A program made the translations under genes and the position numbers. A stretch of 7,575 nucleotides of DNA from a bacterium (GTDB lineage: Bacteria > SZUA-79 > Acidulodesulfobacterales > Acidulodesulfobacteraceae), in assembly GCA_021813595.1 (NCBI GenBank), contig JAKAKF010000115.1, forward strand, positions 1 through 7,575, written 5' to 3'. The notes beneath the pieces were generated by a model, which did no database searches, was not told the DNA's origin, and worked only from the letters and a program-made list of their open reading frames with translations. Positions 1 to 6,056 of this stretch are shown here, piece by piece; the stretch's first letter is position 1; each line of letters begins with the position of its first letter.

Positions 1-99
1 AATCGAATGTGCGAAGCACACTATAGTAAAAATGTTCATAAATTCTATATGTAAAATTAACGAAAAAGTATCGTAAATGAATTTAATAAATTGCGAAGC
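1..99. repeat. 99-bp direct repeat, copy 1
   Basis: Bases 1-99 are identical to 125-223, an offset of 124 bp with no mismatch by eye. The copy begins at the window edge, so the true repeat may be longer. It contains two GCGAAGC cores flanking an AT-rich segment of about 66 bp. Confidence 0.93.
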
Positions 100-124
100 A
101 CACTATAGAGCTTTTGCTTTTTAT

Positions 125-223
125 AATCGAATGTGCGAAGCACACTATAGTAAAAATGTTCATAAATTCTATATGTAAAATTAACGAAAAAGTATCGTAA
201 ATGAATTTAATAAATTGCGAAGC
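125..223. repeat. 99-bp direct repeat, copy 2
   Basis: This is the second perfect copy of bases 1-99. Identity ends at base 224, where copy 1 has A and copy 2 has T. Perfect identity in non-coding, AT-rich DNA points to a recent tandem duplication or active homogenisation. Confidence 0.93.
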
Positions 224-311
224 TACTATATTAAAGTTTTTGCTTTTTGTAATTAAATTGTTTTTCACTATATTCGCCTTTGCTTTTTATAATTAAATTT
301 GCGAAGCAACA

Positions 312-3296
312 CTATATTAATTTTCGGGAAATTTTTTTATTCTCTGACGACTTTTCCCCTGAAAAAGTATTTTCCTTTTTCCCCGAATTTTCCTTTTGCT
401 TTTTTTCCTTTTTCTCTGCTGGTGGCTTTTGATATTCTTTTCTTAAATTTTCTTTTTCAAATTTTTCTTTTAGTTCTTCCATCGACGGAATCGACGTATC
501 TATTTTTTGTATTTTATTTAAAATATTTTCAATAATCGAATAATTTCTATAGTTTCTATTTTCGAATGTTATGCTATCTATTTGCCTGTCATCTTTTAGC
601 GCGGTCTTAAATAATAATTTTTTATCCATAGTAAAGATTTCTATATTTTGTTTAGCGCGTGAGATGTTAACGTAAAATTCGTTTTTAGTCGTTCTGTCGG
701 AAAATATATAAACTTTTTCCGCAGTCTGTCCCTGAGATTTATAGCTCGTTATCGCATAGCCGTGAGTAAAATAATTATAGTCTTTAGTTTCGAAAGTAGC
801 CGTCTTACCTTTTCCTATATCGACGGAAATTTTGCAATTTTCTCCGTCTAATCTTTCAATATTTTTAATTAGTCCGCTAAGCCCGTTTTGAACCCCGTAT
901 TCTTTTTTGTCTACGCCGTCTTTTGTAATTTCTACATGATAATCGTTTTTAAGAAAAATAATTTTATCGCCCTTAGAGAATTTCCCGTCCGCTTCGATAT
1001 AAACTTGATTTGCTTTTAATTTATTTCCCGACATCAAAACTTCTTTACCGGAAAATAAATCTATCGCGTAAACGGATTTATTTTCTGAATCAACGTTTTT
1101 GATTTTGTAATTATGTTTACCCCTTACAATAATATCTCCGGTTTCATAATTCCAAAAATTTTTCTTATCCTCGTCTCCAATATTTTTTCCTGCCCTAATT
1201 TTTATGTCGAAATCATTTTCGTCTATCGCACCGGTTTTTTTTAATTTATCTCTAACGATTCGGTTAAGTATATATCTATCTTTATTTTGCGAAGACAAAA
1301 TAAAATTTTCTAAGTTTCCCTCTTTTACGAAAGCTTCGGTAATATTTTCGTAAAGGACCTCTTTATTATCGAATACATGTACTAATTTTTTTTCGTCGAG
1401 CATTTTCATCCCTTCCTTAATTTTACCTTTAGCGATCGTTTTTACCGCTTCTTTTAAAAACGGGTCTGTCTGCCTTATAGATTCGTGCATTTCGACGAAT
1501 GTTACGTTTTTTGACTTCTGCAGGCGTTCGAACATCCCTCCCGCCTGTATCGAAGCAAGCTGTTTTATGTCGCCGATTAAAATAACCCTGGCGTTTTCTT
1601 TTTCCGCCAGTTCTATTACTTCCTTGATTTTCAAAGTCGCATTCATCGACGATTCATCGACAATATATATTTTTTTACCGTTAGAATCCGTAAATTCTTT
1701 GATATTTTTTCCAGTAAGAATGTGACTGTCAATGGTTTTTGAATCTATCATACTTTGTGCTACCATCTCTTTAACGGCTTTTCCTGTGGTAGATAACCCT
1801 GCTAACTGCACCCCTTTTATCTTCGTTATTTCGTAAAAAGCTTTCAAAAGCGTAGTCTTGCCCGTTCCGGCATCTCCTTGTATCACGGTAACTCCGTTTT
1901 TTGTCGATAATAAAGCTTCAAGCACTTTTTTCTGGTCGCCGGTTAAAGCAAAATCTTTATCTTTTTCTTTTTTAAATATTTCGGTTTCCTTCTTTTCCCA
2001 TTCGGCTATTTCAGTTTTAACAGAATTTTTTTCGACGATACCTTCATATTTTTCTAAAGTGTTTTTAGAGAAAGACTGAATTTTTATTTCCGCCATTCTT
2101 ATTTCTTTTGTAGTTAAAAAAAAACCGTCGGGATCTAATTTTACTAGTTCCCTACGTTTAAACATCTCTTTTATTTTTAAATTTATATCTTCTTCGTTAA
2201 ACTTTAAATCGTTATAAATCAAATATTTCATAGCCGTAACTCTCAAATCCAAATCCGACATTTGAGCTCTATTTTCCGTTAATTTTGCGGTAGCCGATTT
2301 TAAAGCGGTGTCTATATCGTCCACATTAGCCGTCTTAACGGCTTTTATGACAGGAACGATATTTTCCTGTGGACTTTCCGTCTCCCATTTTGCTCTTAAT
2401 TCACTTAAAGGCACGCTTGAATCTTTTCTTTTTCTGGTTTCTAATGCTATTTTTGCCTTGGCTTCCGCTTCGCTGCCAGCTGCAACGCCATCTTTAATCT
2501 TTTCGTATTCGCTTTTAATTTGTTCGGACCGTTTAGAAAACGTTTCCAACGTTTTTTGTTCGACCCCTTCGATTTCAAAAAAGAAATGCTTATAATCAGT
2601 GATTGCAACGGAAATATCGTTTTGCCTTAACTGATTAATTTCAAGCGCCCGGTAATATTCGCCAAGCCTTATTTTATTCTCCAGTATATTTTTGCCTCTT
2701 GTTTGCGGGATAGAACGTCCTACTTCAAGAGTATACTCCTGCCCCCTCACATACAACCTTTTCGGGATAATAAAATGACTATGTATATTAGGGTCTACTT
2801 CTCTCGTATCATGATGCAGGAACGCCGCATATTCCATTTTTCCCGGATATACAGGGTCATATATTTTTTTGCCGCCTTCTCTGTGGGATAATCTGGTATA
2901 AGCAAGATTTTCTTCAACGTAGCGCATAGCTCCACAAGCGGCGTTTTCGTGAATCTCTATGAGCTTTTTTCTCAGTTCTTCGTCTTTAGTGAGTTCAATC
3001 ATCACGGAAACGGATTTTGGAGCTGTAAAGGTCATATCAATAGAATCCTTTCCGTTTAAAAACTCCCTAAACGTTCTGCCTGATTTAAGCGATACATGCT
3101 TTTCGCCGGATATTGAAGTCTTAGACGGTTCCAATATATGTTCCCCGGCGAATTTATTTGCAAGCCCGCCGTAGAACGTTTCCGAATTTTGATTTGCGTA
3201 GTATTCCTCTAATTCAAATTGTTCTTTTTCTTTCTGAAAATAATCGCCAGCTATTTCTGGTGTTAGTCTTTCATCGATACCGCCAAAAGTCAGCAT
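312..3296 (-). CDS. MobF-type conjugative relaxase-helicase (TrwC/TraI family)
   Basis: In this family the relaxase nicks one strand at oriT, stays covalently bound through a tyrosine, and the helicase half unwinds DNA during transfer. The relaxase domain spans about residues 1-300. It has candidate catalytic tyrosines Tyr19 and Tyr32/Tyr33, the TFTAPKSVSV signature near 89-98, and the metal-binding triad His161, His172 and His174, spaced as in TrwC (H-x10-H-x-H). A RecD-like SF1 helicase follows: Walker A GDAGTGKTT (474-482, Lys480), Walker B VDESSM (Asp547, Glu548), GDIKQL, ESIRQTDP, YAITSYKSQGQT (near 847-858) and NISRAKQN (near 880). The last 50 or so residues are Lys/Glu-rich and probably disordered. 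At 994 residues it is close to TrwC size. The ATG has AGGAG five bases upstream, and parB ends 11 bases before it, so translation is probably coupled. It appears intact. Confidence 0.96.
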   Translation of the reverse strand: MLTFGGIDERLTPEIAGDYFQKEKEQFELEEYYANQNSETFYGGLANKFAGEHILEPSKTSISGEKHVSLKSGRTFREFLNGKDSIDMTFTAPKSVSVMIELTKDEELRKKLIEIHENAACGAMRYVEENLAYTRLSHREGGKKIYDPVYPGKMEYAAFLHHDTREVDPNIHSHFIIPKRLYVRGQEYTLEVGRSIPQTRGKNILENKIRLGEYYRALEINQLRQNDISVAITDYKHFFFEIEGVEQKTLETFSKRSEQIKSEYEKIKDGVAAGSEAEAKAKIALETRKRKDSSVPLSELRAKWETESPQENIVPVIKAVKTANVDDIDTALKSATAKLTENRAQMSDLDLRVTAMKYLIYNDLKFNEEDINLKIKEMFKRRELVKLDPDGFFLTTKEIRMAEIKIQSFSKNTLEKYEGIVEKNSVKTEIAEWEKKETEIFKKEKDKDFALTGDQKKVLEALLSTKNGVTVIQGDAGTGKTTLLKAFYEITKIKGVQLAGLSTTGKAVKEMVAQSMIDSKTIDSHILTGKNIKEFTDSNGKKIYIVDESSMNATLKIKEVIELAEKENARVILIGDIKQLASIQAGGMFERLQKSKNVTFVEMHESIRQTDPFLKEAVKTIAKGKIKEGMKMLDEKKLVHVFDNKEVLYENITEAFVKEGNLENFILSSQNKDRYILNRIVRDKLKKTGAIDENDFDIKIRAGKNIGDEDKKNFWNYETGDIIVRGKHNYKIKNVDSENKSVYAIDLFSGKEVLMSGNKLKANQVYIEADGKFSKGDKIIFLKNDYHVEITKDGVDKKEYGVQNGLSGLIKNIERLDGENCKISVDIGKGKTATFETKDYNYFTHGYAITSYKSQGQTAEKVYIFSDRTTKNEFYVNISRAKQNIEIFTMDKKLLFKTALKDDRQIDSITFENRNYRNYSIIENILNKIQKIDTSIPSMEELKEKFEKENLRKEYQKPPAEKKEKKQKENSGKKENTFSGEKSSENKKISRKLI

Positions 3297-3307
3297 TTTT
3301 TCTCCTA

Positions 3308-4264
3308 TTAATATTTTTTGAGCCCGGCAACAATATCTTTCAGCATCTCAGGATTTTCTGTCCATATGCTTATCGTTTGTTCATCCACACTGTTTACCCT
3401 GACCGCTTGCGTCGAAGAATTAAATTTCTCTATAAGCTCACTTATTTTAAGACCAGAGCTATCGTCAAGTTTAGTCTTCGGTTTATCCGCAATATTTTTT
3501 AAAAGTTCCCCCTGTTTTTCTTTTTTTTCTCTTGCAATTTTAAGCGCGTCGCCTTTTGATATTTTGTTCTTTTTAATTTTTTCTTTAACTCCTTTATCTA
3601 AATTTTTTGAAAGTTGTAAATCCTGCTGAACGGTTCTTTCTGACAAACCTGTTTTTTTGGCCGTATCGGATACAAAATTTTCGTCATTTTTTTCACCCTT
3701 CAAACCCTCGTTATTACTGCCTTTGTCCGAAAACGAAACGGTTTCGTTTTCGGTGGAATTAAACTGTTTTAAATTCTTTTTTACTTTTTCAGATTTAGCA
3801 AAATCCGGATGTAGTTTTTCGTATATTTCTTGGCGCCGTTTAAGCATTTCCGCCCTATCCAAATAATGAAGTTCCGCCCTTATAAGATTTTCATCTATTT
3901 CGGCAAGTTCGGAATGGATATTGTCCATATTTACTACAGCCGCCTGAATTCTGTTATATCCAAGACGTTTATATGCCGTTAGCCTATGTAAGCCAGCTAT
4001 TAGAACGTAACCTTCATCTGTTTTATTAACAGAGATAGGGTTTAAAAGTCCAATTTCTTTAACGCTTTCCATAATTTCGCCGACTTTTCCGTCGTCTGCC
4101 TGACGTTTTCTGTTCTTGATTATTATTTCGTTGACGTTAAGTTCTACCCCGTTTAATTTAATTTCATTGGCAACGCCTGGGTTATTCAATTCTCTGGCAA
4201 TAGTCGCCATATCTTTGCCGAGTATATCGGACACCGTCTGCCCCGATGGTCTTTTTAAGTCCAT
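3308..4264 (-). CDS. parB: ParB-type partition protein (ParB/Noc N-terminal domain plus HTH)
   Basis: It should bind a centromere-like parS site and work with the adjacent ParA to segregate the replicon. A ParB/sulfiredoxin-type domain covers about residues 40-135. It includes IGLLNPISV, box II AGLHRLTAYKRLG (90-102) and ENLIRAEL (125-132). A helix-turn-helix lies near 198-222 (SDTAKKTGLSERTVQQDL). A Lys-rich stretch and a C-terminal domain ending at residue 318 follow. Canonical CTP-binding ParB proteins have GERR in box II; here it is GLHR, so CTP binding is uncertain. The linker at about 158-196 is Asn/Lys/Glu-rich, and its DNA carries a perfect 27-bp palindrome. AAGGAG sits about nine bases before the ATG. 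The parA stop is 28 bases upstream, indicating a parAB operon. The symbol reflects family membership, not orthology to a given plasmid. Confidence 0.9.
   Translation of the reverse strand: MDLKRPSGQTVSDILGKDMATIARELNNPGVANEIKLNGVELNVNEIIIKNRKRQADDGKVGEIMESVKEIGLLNPISVNKTDEGYVLIAGLHRLTAYKRLGYNRIQAAVVNMDNIHSELAEIDENLIRAELHYLDRAEMLKRRQEIYEKLHPDFAKSEKVKKNLKQFNSTENETVSFSDKGSNNEGLKGEKNDENFVSDTAKKTGLSERTVQQDLQLSKNLDKGVKEKIKKNKISKGDALKIAREKKEKQGELLKNIADKPKTKLDDSSGLKISELIEKFNSSTQAVRVNSVDEQTISIWTENPEMLKDIVAGLKKY
3727..3753. promoter_or_regulatory. Perfect 27-bp palindrome inside parB, candidate parS
   Basis: Arms of 13 bp (CCGAAAACGAAAC on the plus strand) pair perfectly around a single central G at 3740. 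The flanking bases do not pair. It lies in codons 171-180 of parB, in the poorly constrained linker between the N-terminal domain and the HTH. parS sites are commonly palindromes within or beside par genes; B. subtilis parS lies in spo0J. No T-tract follows on either strand, which argues against a terminator. ParB binding is inferred. Confidence 0.6.
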
Positions 4265-4279
4265 TTCCTTATCTCCTTG

Positions 4280-4313
4280 ATTAAATATTTCGTTAATTAT
4301 TAAATATTTCGTT
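4280..4313. repeat. 15-bp direct repeat at the parA 3' end
   Basis: The sequence ATTAAATATTTCGTT occurs at 4280-4294 and 4299-4313, a 19-bp offset. One copy spans the parA-parB gap and the start of the parA stop codon; the other encodes the last ParA residues. It may be a small local duplication or a binding site. Confidence 0.7.
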
Positions 4314-4910
4314 TACGATAAATTCTATTTCGGCTTTCGCACGACTATCGTCTGTATCAAAAACAGTTTCTCCTAAAAGAGACGACTTAGGATAGCTCTG
4401 CCGGAACAATACATCGAAGATGGAGTTTTTTTTATTAATTTCTATCTTAAGAAGAGCTTCTTTGATTTCGCTTCCTATCATAGCATTGCGAATAATTTTG
4501 TTATGAACGAAAATTATGCTGAAATCTTTTGAAATCATATTTATCGTGTCTATCAAACTCGATAAACCCCAAATATCGAATGCCGAACTCGCGACAGGCA
4601 CGACGAGATAATTTGCAAGTTTAATGCTTGTTATAAAAAATTGGCTCATAGCCGGCGGATTATCTATCACGACATAATTGTAATCGCCTTTTTCTACTGA
4701 GGATTCAAGGAGTTTAGGATTGTCTATCGGAATAACATCAAAGGATTTATCTTGTTTTATACAACTCCAGTCGTATGCCGTCCGTTGCGGGTCGGCATCA
4801 TAAAGAACGGTCTTGCTATTGCAACCCATAGATAAATACCTTGCGATATTAATTGCTAAAGTAGTTTTCCCTACGCCACCTTTTGAATTTTGAACTGAAA
4901 TAATCTTCAT
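4293..4910 (-). CDS. parA: ParA-type partition ATPase, small (type Ib-like)
   Basis: This is a deviant Walker-A ATPase that would move ParB-bound plasmid copies over the nucleoid. The N-terminus carries KGGVGKTT (residues 10-17, with signature Lys10 and catalytic-loop Lys15). The A' motif is YDADPQRTAYDW (37-48). The Walker B strand is YVVIDNPPA (79-87, Asp83); Asn84 replaces the usual Thr of DTPP. At 205 residues, with no N-terminal DNA-binding extension, it resembles type Ib ParA proteins. These more often pair with small ribbon-helix-helix partners, but here the next gene is a 318-residue HTH ParB. GGAGG lies four bases before the ATG. The 97-residue gene ends 23 bases upstream. Confidence 0.93.
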   Translation of the reverse strand: MKIISVQNSKGGVGKTTLAINIARYLSMGCNSKTVLYDADPQRTAYDWSCIKQDKSFDVIPIDNPKLLESSVEKGDYNYVVIDNPPAMSQFFITSIKLANYLVVPVASSAFDIWGLSSLIDTINMISKDFSIIFVHNKIIRNAMIGSEIKEALLKIEINKKNSIFDVLFRQSYPKSSLLGETVFDTDDSRAKAEIEFIVNEIFNN

Positions 4911-4933
4911 TATGCCTCCAAATTATTATATTT

Positions 4934-5227
4934 TTAATGAGTTAATTTAATAAATTCTTCTACAGCCTTATCCACGCTGTCGAAAATAGGACTTACGGGA
5001 GATGTGCGGAATTTTACCGTATATAAATTAAATTCCCCGACGCGTACCGGGAATATGGCGTAATCCCCCCTTTCGCAAATACCTTTAAACTTAAGCTGGA
5101 ACATAATCAATTCCTTTTCCCCTACTTCATAATCAAACTTTTCGGCGTAACCGCCGCAAATAGCGCAGCTACCGCTTCGCTCTCCTGTCCCTTCGGGACA
5201 GTCGTGAAGTTTTTTTAAAACTTGCAT
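4934..5227 (-). CDS. Hypothetical 97-residue Cys-containing protein
   Basis: I do not recognise this family. The N-terminal quarter contains His8, Cys10, Cys21 and Cys24 (CAIC), which could form a small zinc site; this is inference. The rest looks like a compact alternating beta domain (MFQLKFKGICERGDYAIFPV, then FNLYTVKFR) followed by an amphipathic helix, DSVDKAVEEFIKL. No signal peptide or membrane segment is seen. AGGAGG sits six bases before the ATG. The start overlaps the end of the upstream 72-codon frame by 13 bases, and parA begins 23 bases after its stop, so it is embedded in the operon. Its first 15 codons contain two perfect hairpins. Confidence 0.8.
   Translation of the reverse strand: MQVLKKLHDCPEGTGERSGSCAICGGYAEKFDYEVGEKELIMFQLKFKGICERGDYAIFPVRVGEFNLYTVKFRTSPVSPIFDSVDKAVEEFIKLTH
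5185..5223 (-). promoter_or_regulatory. Two adjacent hairpins at the start of the 97-residue gene
   Basis: On the coding strand the first hairpin is AAGTTTT-AAA-AAAACTT (5207-5223), starting two bases after the ATG. The second is CTGTCCC-GAA-GGGACAG (5185-5201). Both have 7-bp perfect stems and triloops. A GCGAAGC heptamer follows at 5174-5180. On the mRNA these could affect initiation or coupling with the upstream frame. A regulatory role is inferred. Confidence 0.45.
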
Positions 5228-5433
5228 AATTTCCCTCCTATTTCTTTAATATTAATTGAATACCTTTTACCGCCGGCATTAAATTCTTTACCGTTAAAAA
5301 CTTTTGCGAATTGTTCGCCTACTTCTCTTTTTTGCAGTATTACGCCTCGCCCTTGTCTATCAATCCTCGTATTAGCTAATACGAGCGTATCCGAAAGAGC
5401 CGTTATAACTAAATTGATATTTTCTAATTTTAT
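5215..5433 (-). CDS. Small 72-codon ORF with apparent ATA start
   Basis: This frame is open from the stop at 5464-5466 to TAA at 5215-5217 and fills the otherwise empty gap between two operon genes. It has no ATG, GTG or TTG. An AGGGAGG at 5442-5448 lies eight bases before an ATA codon (5431-5433), the spacing expected for a start. The product from there would read M/I-KLENINLVITALSDTLVL and end GGKLCKF, with a plausible composition for a small soluble beta-rich protein. It overlaps the 97-residue gene by 13 bases, and the preceding kinase gene ends 14 bases upstream. From memory it vaguely recalls short phage or plasmid proteins with an ITALSDTI-like N-terminus; I do not rely on this. It may use a rare AUA start, or its ATG may have been lost by a single G-to-A change. 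Confidence 0.6.
   Translation of the reverse strand: MKLENINLVITALSDTLVLANTRIDRQGRGVILQKREVGEQFAKVFNGKEFNAGGKRYSINIKEIGGKLCKF
5366..5385. promoter_or_regulatory. Perfect 20-bp palindrome in the ATA-start ORF
   Basis: CTCGTATTAGCTAATACGAG is its own reverse complement; the flanking bases (C and C) do not extend it. As DNA it could be an operator. As mRNA it would form an 8-bp stem with an AGCU loop. No promoter is recognisable next to it, so its function is unknown. Confidence 0.5.
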
Positions 5434-5441
5434 ATCCTTGG

Positions 5442-5448
5442 CCTCCCT
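5442..5448 (-). promoter_or_regulatory. Ribosome binding site that defines the ATA start
   Basis: AGGGAGG on the minus strand overlaps the last stop-codon base of the kinase gene and is eight bases from the ATA at 5431-5433. No conventional start codon lies within reach. This is the main support for a translated gene beginning at ATA. Confidence 0.6.
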
Positions 5449-6056
5449 TAAACCCCTAAAAAGTTATTTAAAATTTTATTTGAAAGTTTGTCGTTCCTTT
5501 CCCTTAAACTGAATTCGTCGTAATCAGCAAAAATTACTTCGACCGGCATCCCAAGTTCGTGAGCCGTTTTCAAAAAAACGGCCTTAAATCTTTTATTGAA
5601 ATTCATAAATTTATGAATTTCGGCAAACTCTCCTAAAGTCTTTTTCCTGAACGGGTCGGACAACATTCTTTTAAGCATTTCAGGGTCGTTTTCGGACCCG
5701 TAGTCGAGATAGTAAAGCGCGTCGTATTTTTTAAAACCTCTTAAATAAGCGGCCTTTATAAAATTTTTCCTGCTTTCCGCAACTTCCTTTCCGGCAAACA
5801 GTTCCATAAAAACGATATTGTCGATTATGGTCCTGTCGAAAATCGCTATTAAGTCTTCATTGATCCTACCAACCACTTCTTCGACCAAGAACTGGTGATG
5901 AAAAATCAACTCCCTTAATTCTTCGTTATCTTTATCCGGATACATCGCGTTTACCTGACGCGCCGCTTCCTCGACTTTCAAGAAAATAGAGCCGTCCAAA
6001 CTATCGATAAGAGACGTTTTTCCTATTCCTACGGCTCCGGAAATACCTGTTTTCAT
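5448..6056 (-). CDS. P-loop NTPase, AAA_28/NadR-like kinase family
   Basis: This 202-residue protein starts with a Walker A loop, GAVGIGKTS (7-15, Lys13). KVEEAARQV (27-35) matches the EEaAR-type segment of AAA_28 and NadR-like kinases. DR-x3-D (Asp74, Arg75, Asp79) follows in a region resembling the DR(S/T) motif of nucleoside kinases. YDALYYLD (111-118) looks like the Walker-B-side strand, and DPFRKK (134-139) resembles the lid. These features suggest phosphorylation of a nucleotide, nucleoside or similar small substrate, but the substrate cannot be read from the sequence. The ATG overlaps the stop of the 71-residue gene (ATGA), and AGGGGG lies about nine bases upstream, so the two are translationally coupled. 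It is complete, with a normal length for this family. Confidence 0.8.
   Translation of the reverse strand: MKTGISGAVGIGKTSLIDSLDGSIFLKVEEAARQVNAMYPDKDNEELRELIFHHQFLVEEVVGRINEDLIAIFDRTIIDNIVFMELFAGKEVAESRKNFIKAAYLRGFKKYDALYYLDYGSENDPEMLKRMLSDPFRKKTLGEFAEIHKFMNFNKRFKAVFLKTAHELGMPVEVIFADYDEFSLRERNDKLSNKILNNFLGV

Larger units (their letters stand above)
1..316. repeat. AT-rich repeat array with GCGAAGC mini-hairpins, downstream of the relaxase gene
   Basis: This is the only stretch of about 300 bases without a gene. GCGAAGC occurs at 11-17, 93-99, 135-141, 217-223 and 301-307. ACTATA occurs at 20-25, 102-107, 144-149, 225-230, 267-272 and 311-316. TGCTTTTT followed by an AT-rich spacer occurs at 115-122, 241-248 and 281-288. 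These combine into irregular units of 42-44 bp (102-143, 225-266, 267-310). At 8-20 and 132-144 the core is a 5-bp inverted repeat, TGTGC-GAA-GCACA, directly followed by CTATAG. At 299-309 it is TTGC-GAA-GCAA. d(GCGAAGC) is known as an exceptionally stable DNA mini-hairpin. The role (oriT, iterons, regulatory repeat or dispersed intergenic repeat) is inference. The last ACTATA overlaps the relaxase stop codon. The array probably continues past the left edge. Confidence 0.85.

Noticed and set aside
83..268. Minus-strand 61-codon ORF in the repeat array
   Set aside because: It runs through the direct repeats, has no evident ribosome binding site and has a composition that follows the AT-rich repeats, so it is a chance frame.
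1..316. CRISPR array
   Set aside because: Repeat spacing is irregular, the intervening segments are themselves repeated rather than unique, and no cas gene is present.
2350..2370. 7-bp inverted repeat ACAGGAA / TTCCTGT in the relaxase gene
   Set aside because: Short arms with a 7-base spacer are expected several times by chance, and it sits in coding sequence.
2308..2595. Plus-strand ORF of 95 codons
   Set aside because: It is antisense to the relaxase gene, whose motifs are clear; it is a shadow frame.
4911..4933. Promoter between the 97-residue gene and parA
   Set aside because: The gap is only 23 bases, with no recognisable -35/-10 pair; the AT-rich bases alone are not enough.
5185..5216. 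Rho-independent terminator on the plus strand (hairpin then T-run)
   Set aside because: The T-run starts eight bases after the stem, not directly after it, and there is no plus-strand gene to terminate. On the minus strand no T-run follows.
5222..5512. Plus-strand ORF of 96 codons opposite the small-gene gap
   Set aside because: It lies antisense to the ATA-start frame, has a low-complexity Leu/Ser/Pro composition typical of shadow frames, and no other gene in the window runs on the plus strand.
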